From positions 806,001 to 870,000 of the forward strand of contig NC_026656.2 of the NCBI RefSeq assembly GCF_000004075.3: a DNA stretch of 64,000 nt, given 5' to 3'. Positions 10,216-22,400 of the stretch are shown here, piece after piece (the first letter of the stretch is position 1; the number at the start of each line of letters is the position of its first letter). The notes under the pieces are model-generated. The model ran no database searches, had not been told where the DNA came from, and worked only from the letters and a program-made list of their open reading frames with translations. The stretch comes from Cucumis sativus. Lineage: Eukaryota > Streptophyta > Magnoliopsida > Cucurbitales > Cucurbitaceae. A program made the translations under genes and the position numbers.

Positions 10216-12000
10216 GCCACAGTGATTCAGGTATTCCTTAATATTTGAAACTATACTTTGTTTCAGTTAGTACTCATTGCTTATAAGGAAAAGCTTCCTT
10301 GGTAAACGTTGCATTGTAATCAAGCCATATCTTATCCTACAATGCCATTATCGCTCCCCATACTTGATCTACCAAAAATGCCGGGCCGATCATTCTGATA
10401 CCTTTCTTGAAGAATGTTGTATCTGAATCCCAATTACACTATTTATTATCCTACGATACCATAATCGCTCTTCAGTCTTCCTACTTAAAACACCAAAAGC
10501 TTGGAGAACTCAGATGTTGGAATAGTCATCCCGACGTCCTTCTTGAAGGATGTCTTTGTCTGATAATGTAATTTGTGTATAATTGCACAAACAAAGATGT
10601 GAGTTTCCCACCCCTCCCTTTCTTTTCAAGGACCTCAAGTCTTGTTTTTGTGTCTGCCAAACTGGCCGCCCATGACTGTGGCTCCTTGTCTTGTGTTTAT
10701 GCTTTATGATTTTTCTTGAAAATTGACACATTTTCAAGTTTTTGCTCTATTGTTATTTGTTCCTTTCTTCTTATTCTCAGGTCGAGAGGGTAAGATAATA
10801 GCTAAACTCTATGTATGAATCTTGCCCCTCATGTTTTCTTATGTGATCAATCTGTGTAACTTCTTTTTTTACTTCTCAACAAGTACGACAACTAAACGTG
10901 GCAGGATTAGATGGTTGTCTTGATAGATTGGTCGAGATTTTCATAAAGTAGGCTTCAAATGTCACGGAAATGAGAAAATAAGTTTTTGCTTGCATGCTAG
11001 ATTGTTGGAGTTGTACACTAACTGAATAAATTGAGCTTGTTGATTATGTGAATTTTCGTAACTAATAAAGTTTATATGAAGGCATAATGTTGGTTGGAGA
11101 ATCTCTTTTGAACTATATACATATTTGAGAGGAGAGAGTTTGAAAAAAGTGATTTTAAACATGTTCATATTATCCTTTTACGAATTATACATGTGAAACA
11201 AATAGAAGCTAACGAGCAAGTTTTAAACTATTAATTTTACACGATTCTTAGTTTTTGTTTGAAAAACATTTGGTGAGGTTTATAAGTGTATCAATTAAAC
11301 TTTTAGGTTGTTATAAGTAAACTAATTTAGATCTTTTAATATTGTTTATACTTCATTTGTCACGCTAACAAGATGAAAGATTAGAATCGCAAGAGAATTT
11401 GACAAATCTAACAAGCTGAGTTTATTAATATGAACAAATTACTCAATAAATCGTCACAATGTTTGTGGTTATCTTCTAATAACCATTAGATGTAGATTTA
11501 AAGATATGCCGGTCTCTAATAATTATTGGATATAAAAGCAACACTTTTATAATTTATCTTCGATACATTTGACAATGCACAATTACTGGCTACATTGTGA
11601 CGCCTCCTACTGTATAAAAAACGTGCTTCACATCCAACGAGCTATTTAGTTCATACCTCCGACTCCAACTCTATCCAAAATATTATATCATACTCGTGTT
11701 AGTGTTGGACAAACACCACACTTAACTCGACTCGACCAAATTTATTTATATTTATTCACATACATGTACGTATATATTTGTATATATTGCCCTATAAATG
11801 TAATGAAAATCTTATATGAATTATTTAGATGAAGAAAAGGTTTAAATTTTGAATAAATGAATTAACAAAATTAATAGGCTGTCCAACAGCTTCTGATAGT
11901 CTATTTAGCGCCAAATTTGTTTTTATTTTCTTTCTTTATTGAATGGAATCTTGGACTAATTCCCTCTTTTTTCCCTCACATTTTCCCACTTTATTCACCC
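10216..12000. other. CDKF 3' region and intergenic DNA
   Basis: The likely 3' UTR after 10216 includes a partly duplicated phrase ('cttatcctacaatgccattatcgctc' near 10330, similar text near 10448). The remainder to 12000 is AT-rich without a supported gene or RNA. Confidence 0.5.
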
Positions 12001-12013
12001 AATCATATACCCC

Positions 12014-12055
12014 CACGTGTCCCTGAAGTAATATCTAGCGGGGATATTTCACGTG
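12014..12055. promoter_or_regulatory. Pair of G-boxes upstream of the TCX gene
   Basis: Two CACGTG palindromes, at 12014-12019 and 12050-12055, lie 36 bases apart (start to start) about 0.65 kb before the TCX ATG. CACGTG is the core site of plant bZIP and bHLH factors. Function is inferred from motif and position only. Confidence 0.4.
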
Positions 12056-12709
12056 GCGAAATATTAATGGCTCTTTAATTTGCATGTGGAAAATACTGGA
12101 TCATTGCTCTCGACAATTTTGTCGAAAATCAATATCCCTCGGAATCTAACGGTTCTAAACCTATTCAAGGCTCGCTTCTATGAATTCGCACCGTTGGATC
12201 ATATCGAGTTGTTGGTACCGTTAGATTTAACAACAGGTCTTAATCTCACCGTTCAATATTTACAAAATTGAAATTTCAAAATCTAGGAAGAGAGAGGGAG
12301 GAAAGAAGAAGAACAAAAGGCCTTTTTCGCTCCTATCCTTCCTCTTTCCTTCGGAGCTCTCTTCAATTCACAGTTTAAAAGAAAAGAAAAGGAAAGAAAC
12401 CCTAAATAATTCAAATTTTCTTCTCTGGTTTTTAATTTGTCTGTGATTTTTTTACGTGAAGGAGAAGGTTTTTTCTGATTTGGGTTTAGTGTTGTTGAGT
12501 TTCGGCGTAATTTGAGCTTCAAAAGCATAATTTTATCTAGTGGTATTTTGATTGGTATTTGGATCCGGAAGTTGGACGATTCTGAAGTTGGTTTGTGAAA
12601 TTTCATTTTTTTTAATTCAAGGGTTGATTGATTCTTCGAGTTTGATTTTCCTTTTTTACGGAAAATTTGGAATAGTGGCGAGATTATTGAAATTTAGGAT
12701 TTGAATTTG

Positions 12710-15700
12710 ATGGGGGAAGAAGATTCCGTGGGTGCGTCTCAGAAGAAGGCTCAATCAGATGGTGCAACGTTGAGTAATTCTTCGTCATCGGATATTCCCT
12801 CTAAGAAGCTCGCTAGGCAGCTCGATTTCACCGGCTATGGAGGGGCCTCCAATACTCAATCTCATTCAAGCTCGCATTCACAGTCACAGGCTTCATTAGT
12901 TGCTCAGAATCTTCCGCAAGCTCAGCCAAAGCCGCAGACGCAGATGGTGGCGGCGTCGATCGCACCTTTGGCGCCTCTTTCGTCAGTACGAGCTGTGTAA
13001 GTTTCTACAGTCTCGTTCGCTTAATTTAACGTCCAATCATAGATTAGAATAAGAATCCTTGGCCGTTGGAGCTGTTGACATGGAAGAACAATCCAATTTG
13101 TGAATAGGGAACTCATCAAAACGTCTGTCTTTTTTGGATTATGAGATATTGCTTAATTCGACTAATTTCATGTAAAATCCTTTCACTGGACGATTTAGGT
13201 TGTGGATTCACTTTAAGATGTACAATTCTATCATTTGAATTTGAAATATGAAACTGTTGTATCTAGAGAGATTTGGCATCACTTAAATTTTCTTAAACGC
13301 TATATAGAAATTATTCGGTTAGTAAATTCAGCGTTTAGCCTATCTCATTATTTATGGAGGTTACTTTATTCTTAAATAGGAAACCAGAATCACCAATGTC
13401 AAGAGCAAGACCTGCTATTGAAGCTAAAGACAGTACTCCTAAGAAGCAAAAACAGTGTAACTGTAAACATTCGCGATGTCTAAAATTGTAAGTTTATTAT
13501 CCGTCAAGCTTCTGACAAATTTACAATTTTCTGCTCTACTCAGAAATTTCTGTGATAGACACTGATGACTTGTATAGTAGATGCTCATATACGCTTATGT
13601 ATGGTAACAATAGTTTTTTGGTTGTTGAGAAAATTTTCCTTATTTAGCTTTTTTTTTCTCTCTACATTTTTCATTGTTTGCTAGTATGTTTCAGGCTTCA
13701 TCAATACTAATTTTCATTTCTATTATATTTGCAACTTTTGGGGGAACGTTCCGTGGCAAACTATGGCTTTTGGTGAAGGCCATAGCAGATATTATAATTT
13801 ATAATCTCTTTTGTTGCTTCTTGACTCTTTGTTTTATCATTTCCTCAACGAGAAAATTGACAACTAGAATGAATTATAAAATTATTATGTTTATAAATCA
13901 TTTGGAATGTATTGCTGAAAATTATCGTTATTTATTAACAAAGAGTAATTTGCCCACCAATTTTGAGCAGGTACTGCGAATGCTTTGCTTCTGGAATATA
14001 CTGTGATGGTTGCAACTGCATCAATTGTTATAACAATGTTGAGAATGATGCTGCTAGAAGAGAAGCAGTTGAAGCTACATTAGAGCGTAATCCAAATGCA
14101 TTTCGACCAAAAATTGCGAGCAGCCCTCATGGGATGCGGGACAGCAGGGTATGGCAGTCTTTTAAATAACAACTGCTCAACCTTTTGTGTACATCATACC
14201 TCTACCTTTTGTTCACATCATAGCTTGTACTGCAAGTTGCAGACTTTGCAGTTAATTATTTACTTTTCCGACGCAGTGGTTTTACCTTTACTTTTGAGAA
14301 ATGGCATTATATGGGAATTTTTGTGCAATCCTTCGTCTTGATTGTTTAAAATATTTTATGTATCCAATATAGCCTCAAGTCAAATGACATTATATTATTT
14401 GCTTGCCAATCCCCTCCGAACTTTACCATTTAAATTCATTGGAACTTCTAGCTATATATGTAGATAGAACAAGTGGAATTGCAATGAGTATTTACACATA
14501 GTATAATTTATAAATGAATGGCATGACATCAAATAGTCGTACATATCTTATGTGGAACTTGTTGATGATATGCCCAATTGTTTTGAATTCATGCAGGAGG
14601 AGGCGGGGGAGTTGTTGATGTTGGGTAAGCATAATAAGGGATGCCACTGCAAGAAATCAGGTTGTCTTAAAAAATATTGCGAGTGTTTCCAGGCCAACAT
14701 TCTCTGTTCGGAAAACTGTAAATGCATGGATTGCAAGAATTTTGAGGGAAGTGAAGAGAGGCAAGCTCTTTTCCATGGAGACCATGGTAGCAACATGACA
14801 TTCATTCAACAGGCAGCTAATGCTGCCATAACCGGAGCTATTGGCTCCTCTGGCTATGCCTCACCTCCTGTATCCAAGAAAAGAAAAGGTCAAGAACTCT
14901 ACTTTGGACCAACAGCCAAAGACATATCCGCTCATCGACCAGGGCCATTTCAACAGGTGGACCTAATCATTTACTATAAATATAAGACAACATTAAGTAG
15001 AAATTTGGTAGAATCTCTAAGGCAAAAAAAAGATAACTTTATAATGCTTTTCACAAGAAGCTGTGCTAATGGGATTGCTCTTGTACTGATTGCGATGTTT
15101 TTGTTTACTCTACTTAGCAGGCAAATCATATTAGAGCCACTGCTCCTCCGCTACCATCCTTCCCTATTGCTGGTGTTGGAAGCCCATCAGTGTTGGGGCC
15201 TTCAAAGTTTACATATAGGTATAATCTCTTCATAATTTCAACCATATTCTTGGACTTAGGACTGACGTGTGTAATTGTTGAAGGTCTTTAATGGCAGACA
15301 TCATTCAATCACAAGATTTGAAGGATCTTTGCTCTGTTTTGGTTGTGCTGTCAAGTGAAGCTGCCAAGACAATTCAAGGTATTATGATTTTATCAGCTCA
15401 AGCCTCTCCACCTCTATTTATGTTTTGTTTATTATTTAATTCATAGTACATTGGTTAGGAACTTAGGTCTTTTTAGAAGTTCAGCAAAAAGCTGTTGAAT
15501 GGACCTTTTGAAAATATCTTCTTTTTCACTATCCAGACCAAACAAGTGCTACAGAAAAGCAATCAGACGGCCAGACAGAAACTTCTGTTGCATCATCCAC
15601 TCAAGATGGGCAGAAAAAAGATGCATCTGATGAGAAATCTGCAGCCGATGATCGTTCAAGTGCGAACCAGGCTGATAAAATCACCCCCGATGATTCCAAT

Positions 15701-16711
15701 TCAGATGGTGGAGATGTACCAAAGGGGGCGCCTATGTCTCCTGGAACTTTAGCTTTGATGTGCGATGAGCAAGATACGATGCTAATGGCTGCTGCTTCTC
15801 CCAATAGACTAATGGGTCCTGGCTGCAGCACCTCTTCACAACTGCCTCATGGACAAGACACATCAGAGATCTATGCCGAGCAGGAGAGGATCGTCCTTAC
15901 AAAATTTAGGGATTGTCTTAATAGACTCATCACTTTAGGAGAAATAAAAGGTAAGTTTGAATGTCTGTTTTCCCCTTTAATCCTCACACTGCATAAGATA
16001 ACCAACAAAACAATATGAAGCATCCTGAAAGGCTTAATTTGTCTTGAGCAGGAAACTCCAAAAAGAAATTTCTTGAACTAGTTGCAATATGTTTTTTCCA
16101 TTCACTAAATATTGTTTGATTTCTTTCTTGAATATTCCTCAAGATCAAACAAGAAAACCTCCCCCACCACCATCACCACACACACTATTTAAACTTTAGA
16201 TTATGTAGACAGATAGGGTTTTCCTTTGGGATTCAAAATGAATTTTCTTGCAAGTATATAAAGTATTCTCTATCCTATAGAACCTCGATCGATACTGGGT
16301 GTTTACGCCGTGGACCCTCTATGAAACTTGCATCATTCTTATTTCTAACTTTGTTCTGCACTCTTATCATGTTCATTTTATTTTATGATAGAATGCAAAT
16401 ATTTTCTTGTGTTTTTCTTTTTCTTCTTTTCTTCTCTCTTTTCCACAGAACTGATGGGTAGTGCTATTTCCTTGTTCATTGCAGAGACAAAATGTTCATC
16501 TTTAGCCAGAAGTGAAGTAGGTAACCAAGAACAACAATTTAACAATGGCACTACAAATTCTAAAACCGACACTCAAAGTAATTTGGGCCAACTCAACAAT
16601 AAAGTCACGAAACCTTCGATTACACCGTCGGTGAAGACATCTCAGACCGTAACTCCAGCAGTCATGACCCTTAGTAACGACCAGCGACAGAAAGTTTTGC
16701 CTCTGTCTTGA
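12710..16711 (+). CDS. TSO1-like CXC-domain (CPP family) protein, TCX5/TCX6-like
   Basis: Exons 12710-12996, 13380-13487, 13971-14148, 14597-14956, 15121-15218, 15284-15378, 15537-15950 and 16485-16711 join to 588 residues. Two cysteine-rich CXC repeats are present: CXC1 at about 119-160 ([17 protein letters not shown]) and CXC2 at about 203-245 ([17 protein letters not shown]). They are linked by the conserved [10 protein letters not shown] block typical of CPP proteins. The repeats bind zinc and CHR-type DNA sites. TCX5/6 work in the plant DREAM complex and repress cell-cycle and DNA-methylation genes. A basic KKRKG follows CXC2 as a likely nuclear signal; the rest is Ser/Gln-rich and probably unstructured. 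I start at 12710 because it is the first ATG of the frame and follows a long leader. Exon 8 could instead begin at 16449, adding 12 residues in frame. Intron 2 cuts inside CXC1. Confidence 0.95.
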
Positions 16712-17525
16712 AACTGATAAACATCAAACAAAAGACTGACAAAAAAATTGGTAAAGAAATATGTAGCTGCTGGCTATCGATCAATGTGATATTTGCCTCC
16801 TCGACCCTCATTCCAGGTTGTCCATTCCACACTCTGCTGACCCCTTCAGAGTTGGAAGCTATATTTAGACGAACGAAACGGTTCCACGGATTCCTACATT
16901 ATTGATGTAAGTTAAATTTTGATGTTGAGTTCCATTCTTGGTCATTATTGATGCTGTGAAATGCAAATCCCCATGTTGCTCTGCTCATATTCTCATTTAG
17001 ATATGAAATTGAGTTCCCCATCTTAGCTTTGTAATTTTAGTTATTTTTCCTCCTTTTTTGGGAAAGGTGAAGAAGGTTTAGGGTTTGTTCTTTTCATATT
17101 TCTAGATGAAAAGAGATGTGGAAATCCTTTGGTAACTTATTTCTAATTTGCCCAATTCTATAGCTAAAGCTAAGATTTGTTGCCTAATCTTTAGTTTCCT
17201 TTAGGATTTTTATTTGAATAACAACGGCTCTATCAATCTATATTACACTTTGTACATTATTATTTCGAATTCGATATTCAGTCTTGATAGAAAATATTAA
17301 ACATTATAATTATAATGGAGATGGAGAGGATCAGTATGAAATACCAAATATTGTAATAAACAGTAAACATGATAACAAGTAGAGATTTAGAGGTTATAAT
17401 AATTGAAAATATCAATTATTATCGTTGGAGTTTCATAGCCATCTTCACTAATTTCAAGTTGGTGGTCAAATCTACTTTCTTTTCTTTTTTTTTACAAATT
17501 TGAACATTAATTGTTTTTTTTACAT

Positions 17526-17660
17526 TGTGAATCCGACCAAAATCTTACATTGGTTAGATAAGATAAGAGAATGATTTTAGGTATATAAGTGAGAGACATC
17601 TATATTCATCGGACTATTAGAGATATTTGAGGGGTTGTCCTAATAGACATAAATTTTGAC
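17526..17660 (+). mobile_element. Possible solo-LTR remnant
   Basis: 'tgtgaatccgaccaaaatct' starts a stretch with 'tacattggttagataagat' and then TATATAAG followed by 'gagagacatctatattc'. This layout (TG start, 'cattgg', TATA box) is typical of short plant LTRs. The 3' end and a target-site duplication could not be fixed. Confidence 0.3.
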
Positions 17661-17894
17661 TTTTTTTTTGTCTAATCAAACTGTAAACTTTAAAATTTGT
17701 GTCTAATACAGTCACAAACTTTTAATTTTAAACTATAAATGAATAAAACTCTTACATCCATTTGTAAATTAATTTTGATTTAGTAAATTAGTTAATAAAA
17801 TTATCATGAGTTGTCCTATTGGTAAACGAGTCAATAACTAAGAGGTCTGGTTGGATGCATGGACCACCTATTTAGGAATTAATTAATTTTGATG

Positions 17895-17962
17895 TAATTT
17901 TTAATCGAACTATTATGATAAAAGATAGTAATTTTTAATCGAACTATTATGATAAAAGATAG
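17895..17962. repeat. Perfect 34-base tandem duplication
   Basis: The 34-base unit beginning 'taatttttaatcgaactatt' occurs twice head to tail (17895-17928 and 17929-17962) with no difference by eye. This suggests a recent slippage or duplication event. Confidence 0.85.
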
Positions 17963-19440
17963 TTGTAAATATAGTTATTTGATTCAAAATATCAAGATAT
18001 ATAACAGCTTCAAAAAATTGTAAATATAATAAAAGAAATCTATTCAACCCTATAAATTGTCTAATAGATCATACAATACAATAAAAACCATATATTTTAG
18101 ATTTTCTAATAAAGTTGACCAATAAAATTATTCTTTTGAAATCTATTTATTTATTTTGAAAGGGACACACAAGCAATGATTGAAGAATTTGAATTTTGGA
18201 GGCTGTTTTATATCAACTGAGTAATTACAATGGACAAAGATTGTGACAAGAAAATCGTGACGAATCTTATGATATTTAATCCTTTTCTTTCCGTTTATTT
18301 ATTCACCATTAACTTAAAAAATAACAATTAAGAAAAAATTTAGAAATTTAGTTATCCAAACAAGTTAGAAAGTGAGTTTATATTAAAAAAATTCCTTTAA
18401 TTTTTTATGATTTACCAGGTTTATAGGGAGAGAATTGATATTTTACTATATTTAAAAACATATTAAAATAGCATTTCCATCATCAAATTTGCTTCTTTAT
18501 TGAACCTTTTCGAAAACATATTAAAATAATATTTTGATCATATACTCTAATTTTTTTTAATTTGTCTCTACTACTTTTTTTTTATTGAAGTCTCTTAACC
18601 TTAAACAATAATTTGAATAACAATTACCCCATCTATTAGTAATAGACCATGGTGAACTTTAGTAGTATATTTTAAAATATAACAAAATATTACTAACTAC
18701 TAATAATAGACAAGGATGAACGGACTACTATCATCTATTACATCATAAAAGTCTATTATCATTTCACAATAACATTTCACAAAATTAATACTTTAATACT
18801 ACCCTTACTAGAAGTAGCCACATTGAATAGTTTTTAAAAATAATTACCCAAATCCAGTTAACAATTTTACACCACTCCCCAGGTTATTTAAGAAAAAAAA
18901 AAACTCTAGAAGTTCTTGAAACTAATAATAATTATTATTATTACATTTTAAATAGGTTCTTCTCTGATTCCTCGAAAACAAAACTACTTTGCTAAAGATA
19001 GATTTTGAAACGAACATCTACCACGATAATAAATAAATTTCATTTTTAGGGAAACCATCCGTGACATTTTAGTTGAATGTATGGGAAAAAAGTTGAAATA
19101 ATAATTTATATCTAGGTCATTAAAACATGTAAAAATTTCAAAATTCCACAATTATTAGCCTCCTCTACTTATTTATTTTTAATTTTATTTTAGAGAGATT
19201 AAATACACTTACCAAAGTTTCAAGTTCAATGGATGATGATCCTTAACACATGATAAGATTTCAAAATCCCCACCCCACACATCATTGAACTGAATTACCA
19301 ACCAAAAAGAGGATTTAAAAAAAAACCATAACAAAGCAAGTAAAAACCATTACAAAGCCCTTCTTGATGCTTTTCCTAATGGGCGATTACTAGATCTAAG
19401 AAAGGGAAGCATTATTGGGAAAAAGAAGAAGCTTATTTGC

Positions 19441-22400
19441 TTAGAGTTTGGATCTCGATGCTGCATTTTCTGAAATGGCTTCGCTCTACAAGAAAAATTA
19501 AGAAAATGTCATATTTACTATTCATAAGAGAGAGAAAGAAAGGTCATTTGTAAGTGTTATACGTAATGAGTTTTGTCACGTTCAAAATCAGTCTAAAACA
19601 TGTCTTTAATGGCAGTTCGGATTGAATAAGATGAGAAGTGTTTTTAGAAAGAAAAAAAAAGTTATTTCTATTTGAACCGTTTTTTCAAAATGATTTATTT
19701 TCAAAATTAAACATTTGAAAAGTTAAACCAAACACTTTTATTTCATCGAAATTAATCTAGTATTTAGTTTTACGCTTTTAAATGCAATTTCTTAAAACTG
19801 AATTTAAATCATTAACAATGTGTTTGGCACAAGTGAATTTTAGAATTACTCTTCCGAGAAAGAGGGAAACGGAAGAAAATAGGGATCTTACCAAAGGTAT
19901 GCCTTTGGCTGCTCTTTCTTCTAAATACTTAGAAGGCTTGAAGAAATCACCATATTGTTCTGACCATTTCTTGAGACTTGCATATACATGTTTAGGCCCA
20001 ACCAAATCTCCCCAAAACAGGAGACCGCCGCTGCATAGTAGAAGAAAGCCAATTTAAAACCTAACAAAGCTGGGGGGGTATGAATCTAAGACACCGAAGC
20101 GGTAACTTGACATTTTCTAAAAATCTAGGACACAACACGTCAAAGACATTTTTACTAAAATATACATTTAAAAAATATGTACCTTTTCCGATAAAAGGAA
20201 AAAAAGTAAATGGACTGATGAATTTATATGCTTAAAAAATTAGGTTGATTGTATTTCTCACTCAATTTATTATTATACTCAATTTATTATTATTTTCATG
20301 CATGTGTCTTTGTAGTCTATTCAATAAGTGTTTTATGCATGTCTAACATATTTTTTGAACTAACAAGTGTATGATACAGTGTCCAAGTCTATGACAGGAA
20401 CATGTTAGCCAAACTAGACTGCTTTTTCATCTTAGTTTAAAATCATTAGTAGGGGCGGGATATGAACATCAATCTATTGTTTAATAGCCAATAATCACTC
20501 TACCAACATGTAGATAATCATAAGGCATCAGCCCCATTTCGTAATCTGAAAAAGATAAAAAGTGAGTGAAGGTGTAATACCGGTAGGAAGGAAAGCTCAT
20601 TCCAAGAACAGTTGCAACATTAAGGTCGGACGGCCTAACAACGATTCCTTCTTCCACCACTCGACATCCCTCATTTACCACAGGAAAGAGTACCATTTCC
20701 AAAATTTGCTGATCAGAAATGGCAATAGGCTGCCAGAAGCAAACAAGAAGATATAATAACCAACAGCAACTAAAAGATGATGATTTATGCACATTGTGTA
20801 TTCACGTTCATACAAATGGCTTCTGCTATCAAGTTTTTAAGTACCTTTCCACTGGGCATAAGGTTGGCAATGCGCCTAGTCTCTTCTAAAATTGGTGCAA
20901 TTGAAGGATCGGGCTTTGGTCTGCTTCCTTTCTCATAAATATAGTATCCCTTACCATTGTTTTTACCTGCATGAGAAAAATGCATCAGTCAACATTTCTG
21001 AACATGAATCATTTTGGAGAAGTGCGCAAACAAAAGTAAGGTGTAATTCTATAGAAATTCAGTACCGTCGCGTCCATTTTTCCTCATTAGGTCAACAAGA
21101 GGTGAGAATAGAACCCGATCTGGAAATGAAGCAGAAAATTCTTTCCCTACGGCAGTTGCCACTCCATATCCACTTAAATCCTGAAGCCTGTAGCATAAGA
21201 AGCAATCAAGATCATATAGAAGAGCCTCCGATATCAATAACTCTAGAATTAAGAAATTGACTTACTGGAAAGGGCCCAAGGGAAGACCAAAATTGGTGAT
21301 CACCCGGTCAATTCTGAATAGGTCAACACCTAAGTGGACCAACAATTGTGCAGCCTGAACATATGGGAAAAACGTACGATTGACTGCAAACCCAGTGCAG
21401 TTGCCCACAACGACAGGAACCTTCTTTATGATTTTCCCGACAGTCATCAGATCAAGAATAACTTGTGGGGAAGTCTTTTCTGTCCGTACAATTTCAAGGA
21501 GGGGCATCACGTGAGCAGGGCTGTCCATTTTAGAAAGGCGTGAGCAAAAGTTGCTAATAATTAATAATTGAATCTGGAGAAACATAGACAAAACATGGAA
21601 ATATAGACTCGTGGCTTGGGAATCTTAATAGCACAGGTACACATGAGAAAAAAGAAAACTCTTTGAGGTCAAATAAGGCCTTCATTATTCTTTCTTCAAT
21701 GAAGCAGTTAAACTCCATTCAATGTCACTCAAGACATCATGCTTATCCTTTCAAAATATGACGTAAATCTCAACTTTTATTGCGCACTCACAAAAATTCC
21801 ATGAACAGATGGAAATAATAACAAGACAAAAATCACAATGCACATCACGCCATAAGGTGAAAAGTTGGTCCTGACCTGTGGACGGCTTTCTAATACAAGA
21901 AAATAACTATTAGATGCCCCTTACAAATTTCAGTTAATATGCTTAACCTGATCCTGAATGATGCTTTTCACTTCTACTATTACCTGCCCCTACAAATTCG
22001 TGCTTGAAATAAACTACTATATCCTTTGAATTACTATATGACAGCATTAATTCTGACTCAATATCATTTTCAGAAAAGAGAAAAAGGAAAAGTTCCCTCT
22101 ACAGTCCACAGGTTTTCTCTCTTTCGAACAAAAACAGGAAAACAACGTTCCTCACATACTGGCCGATGGAACCATAGAGGTTCAAAATGTTCCTTAAGAT
22201 TCAACACTGGTTGACTTTGACTTGAACAGGGAACGACAGGAAAGAACTTATAATTTAAATTAAAACAAAAACAAATTGGAATATGACCTGAAAAAATGTG
22301 CTCCAATGATTCGATCCATGGATCTGGTTTTTTCTCCAACTAGATTGAGGTCGATAGTGGAGGTATTTGTTGCCAATATGCAGTGAGCAGGGCATATTTT

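Larger units (their letters stand above)
16712..19440. other. Intergenic region between TCX and MFP (convergent genes)
   Basis: TCX 3' UTR, then AT-rich DNA to the MFP stop. It contains a possible small LTR remnant near 17526-17660, a perfect 34-base tandem duplication at 17895-17962, and a copy of the dispersed GATAGA-type repeat near 18640-18790. No coding exon or structural RNA was recognised. Confidence 0.5.

Noticed and set aside
20892-21260. Plus-strand frame of 122 codons opposite MFP exons 14 and 15
   Set aside because: It spans exons and an intron of the minus-strand MFP gene, and its sequence has no family features.
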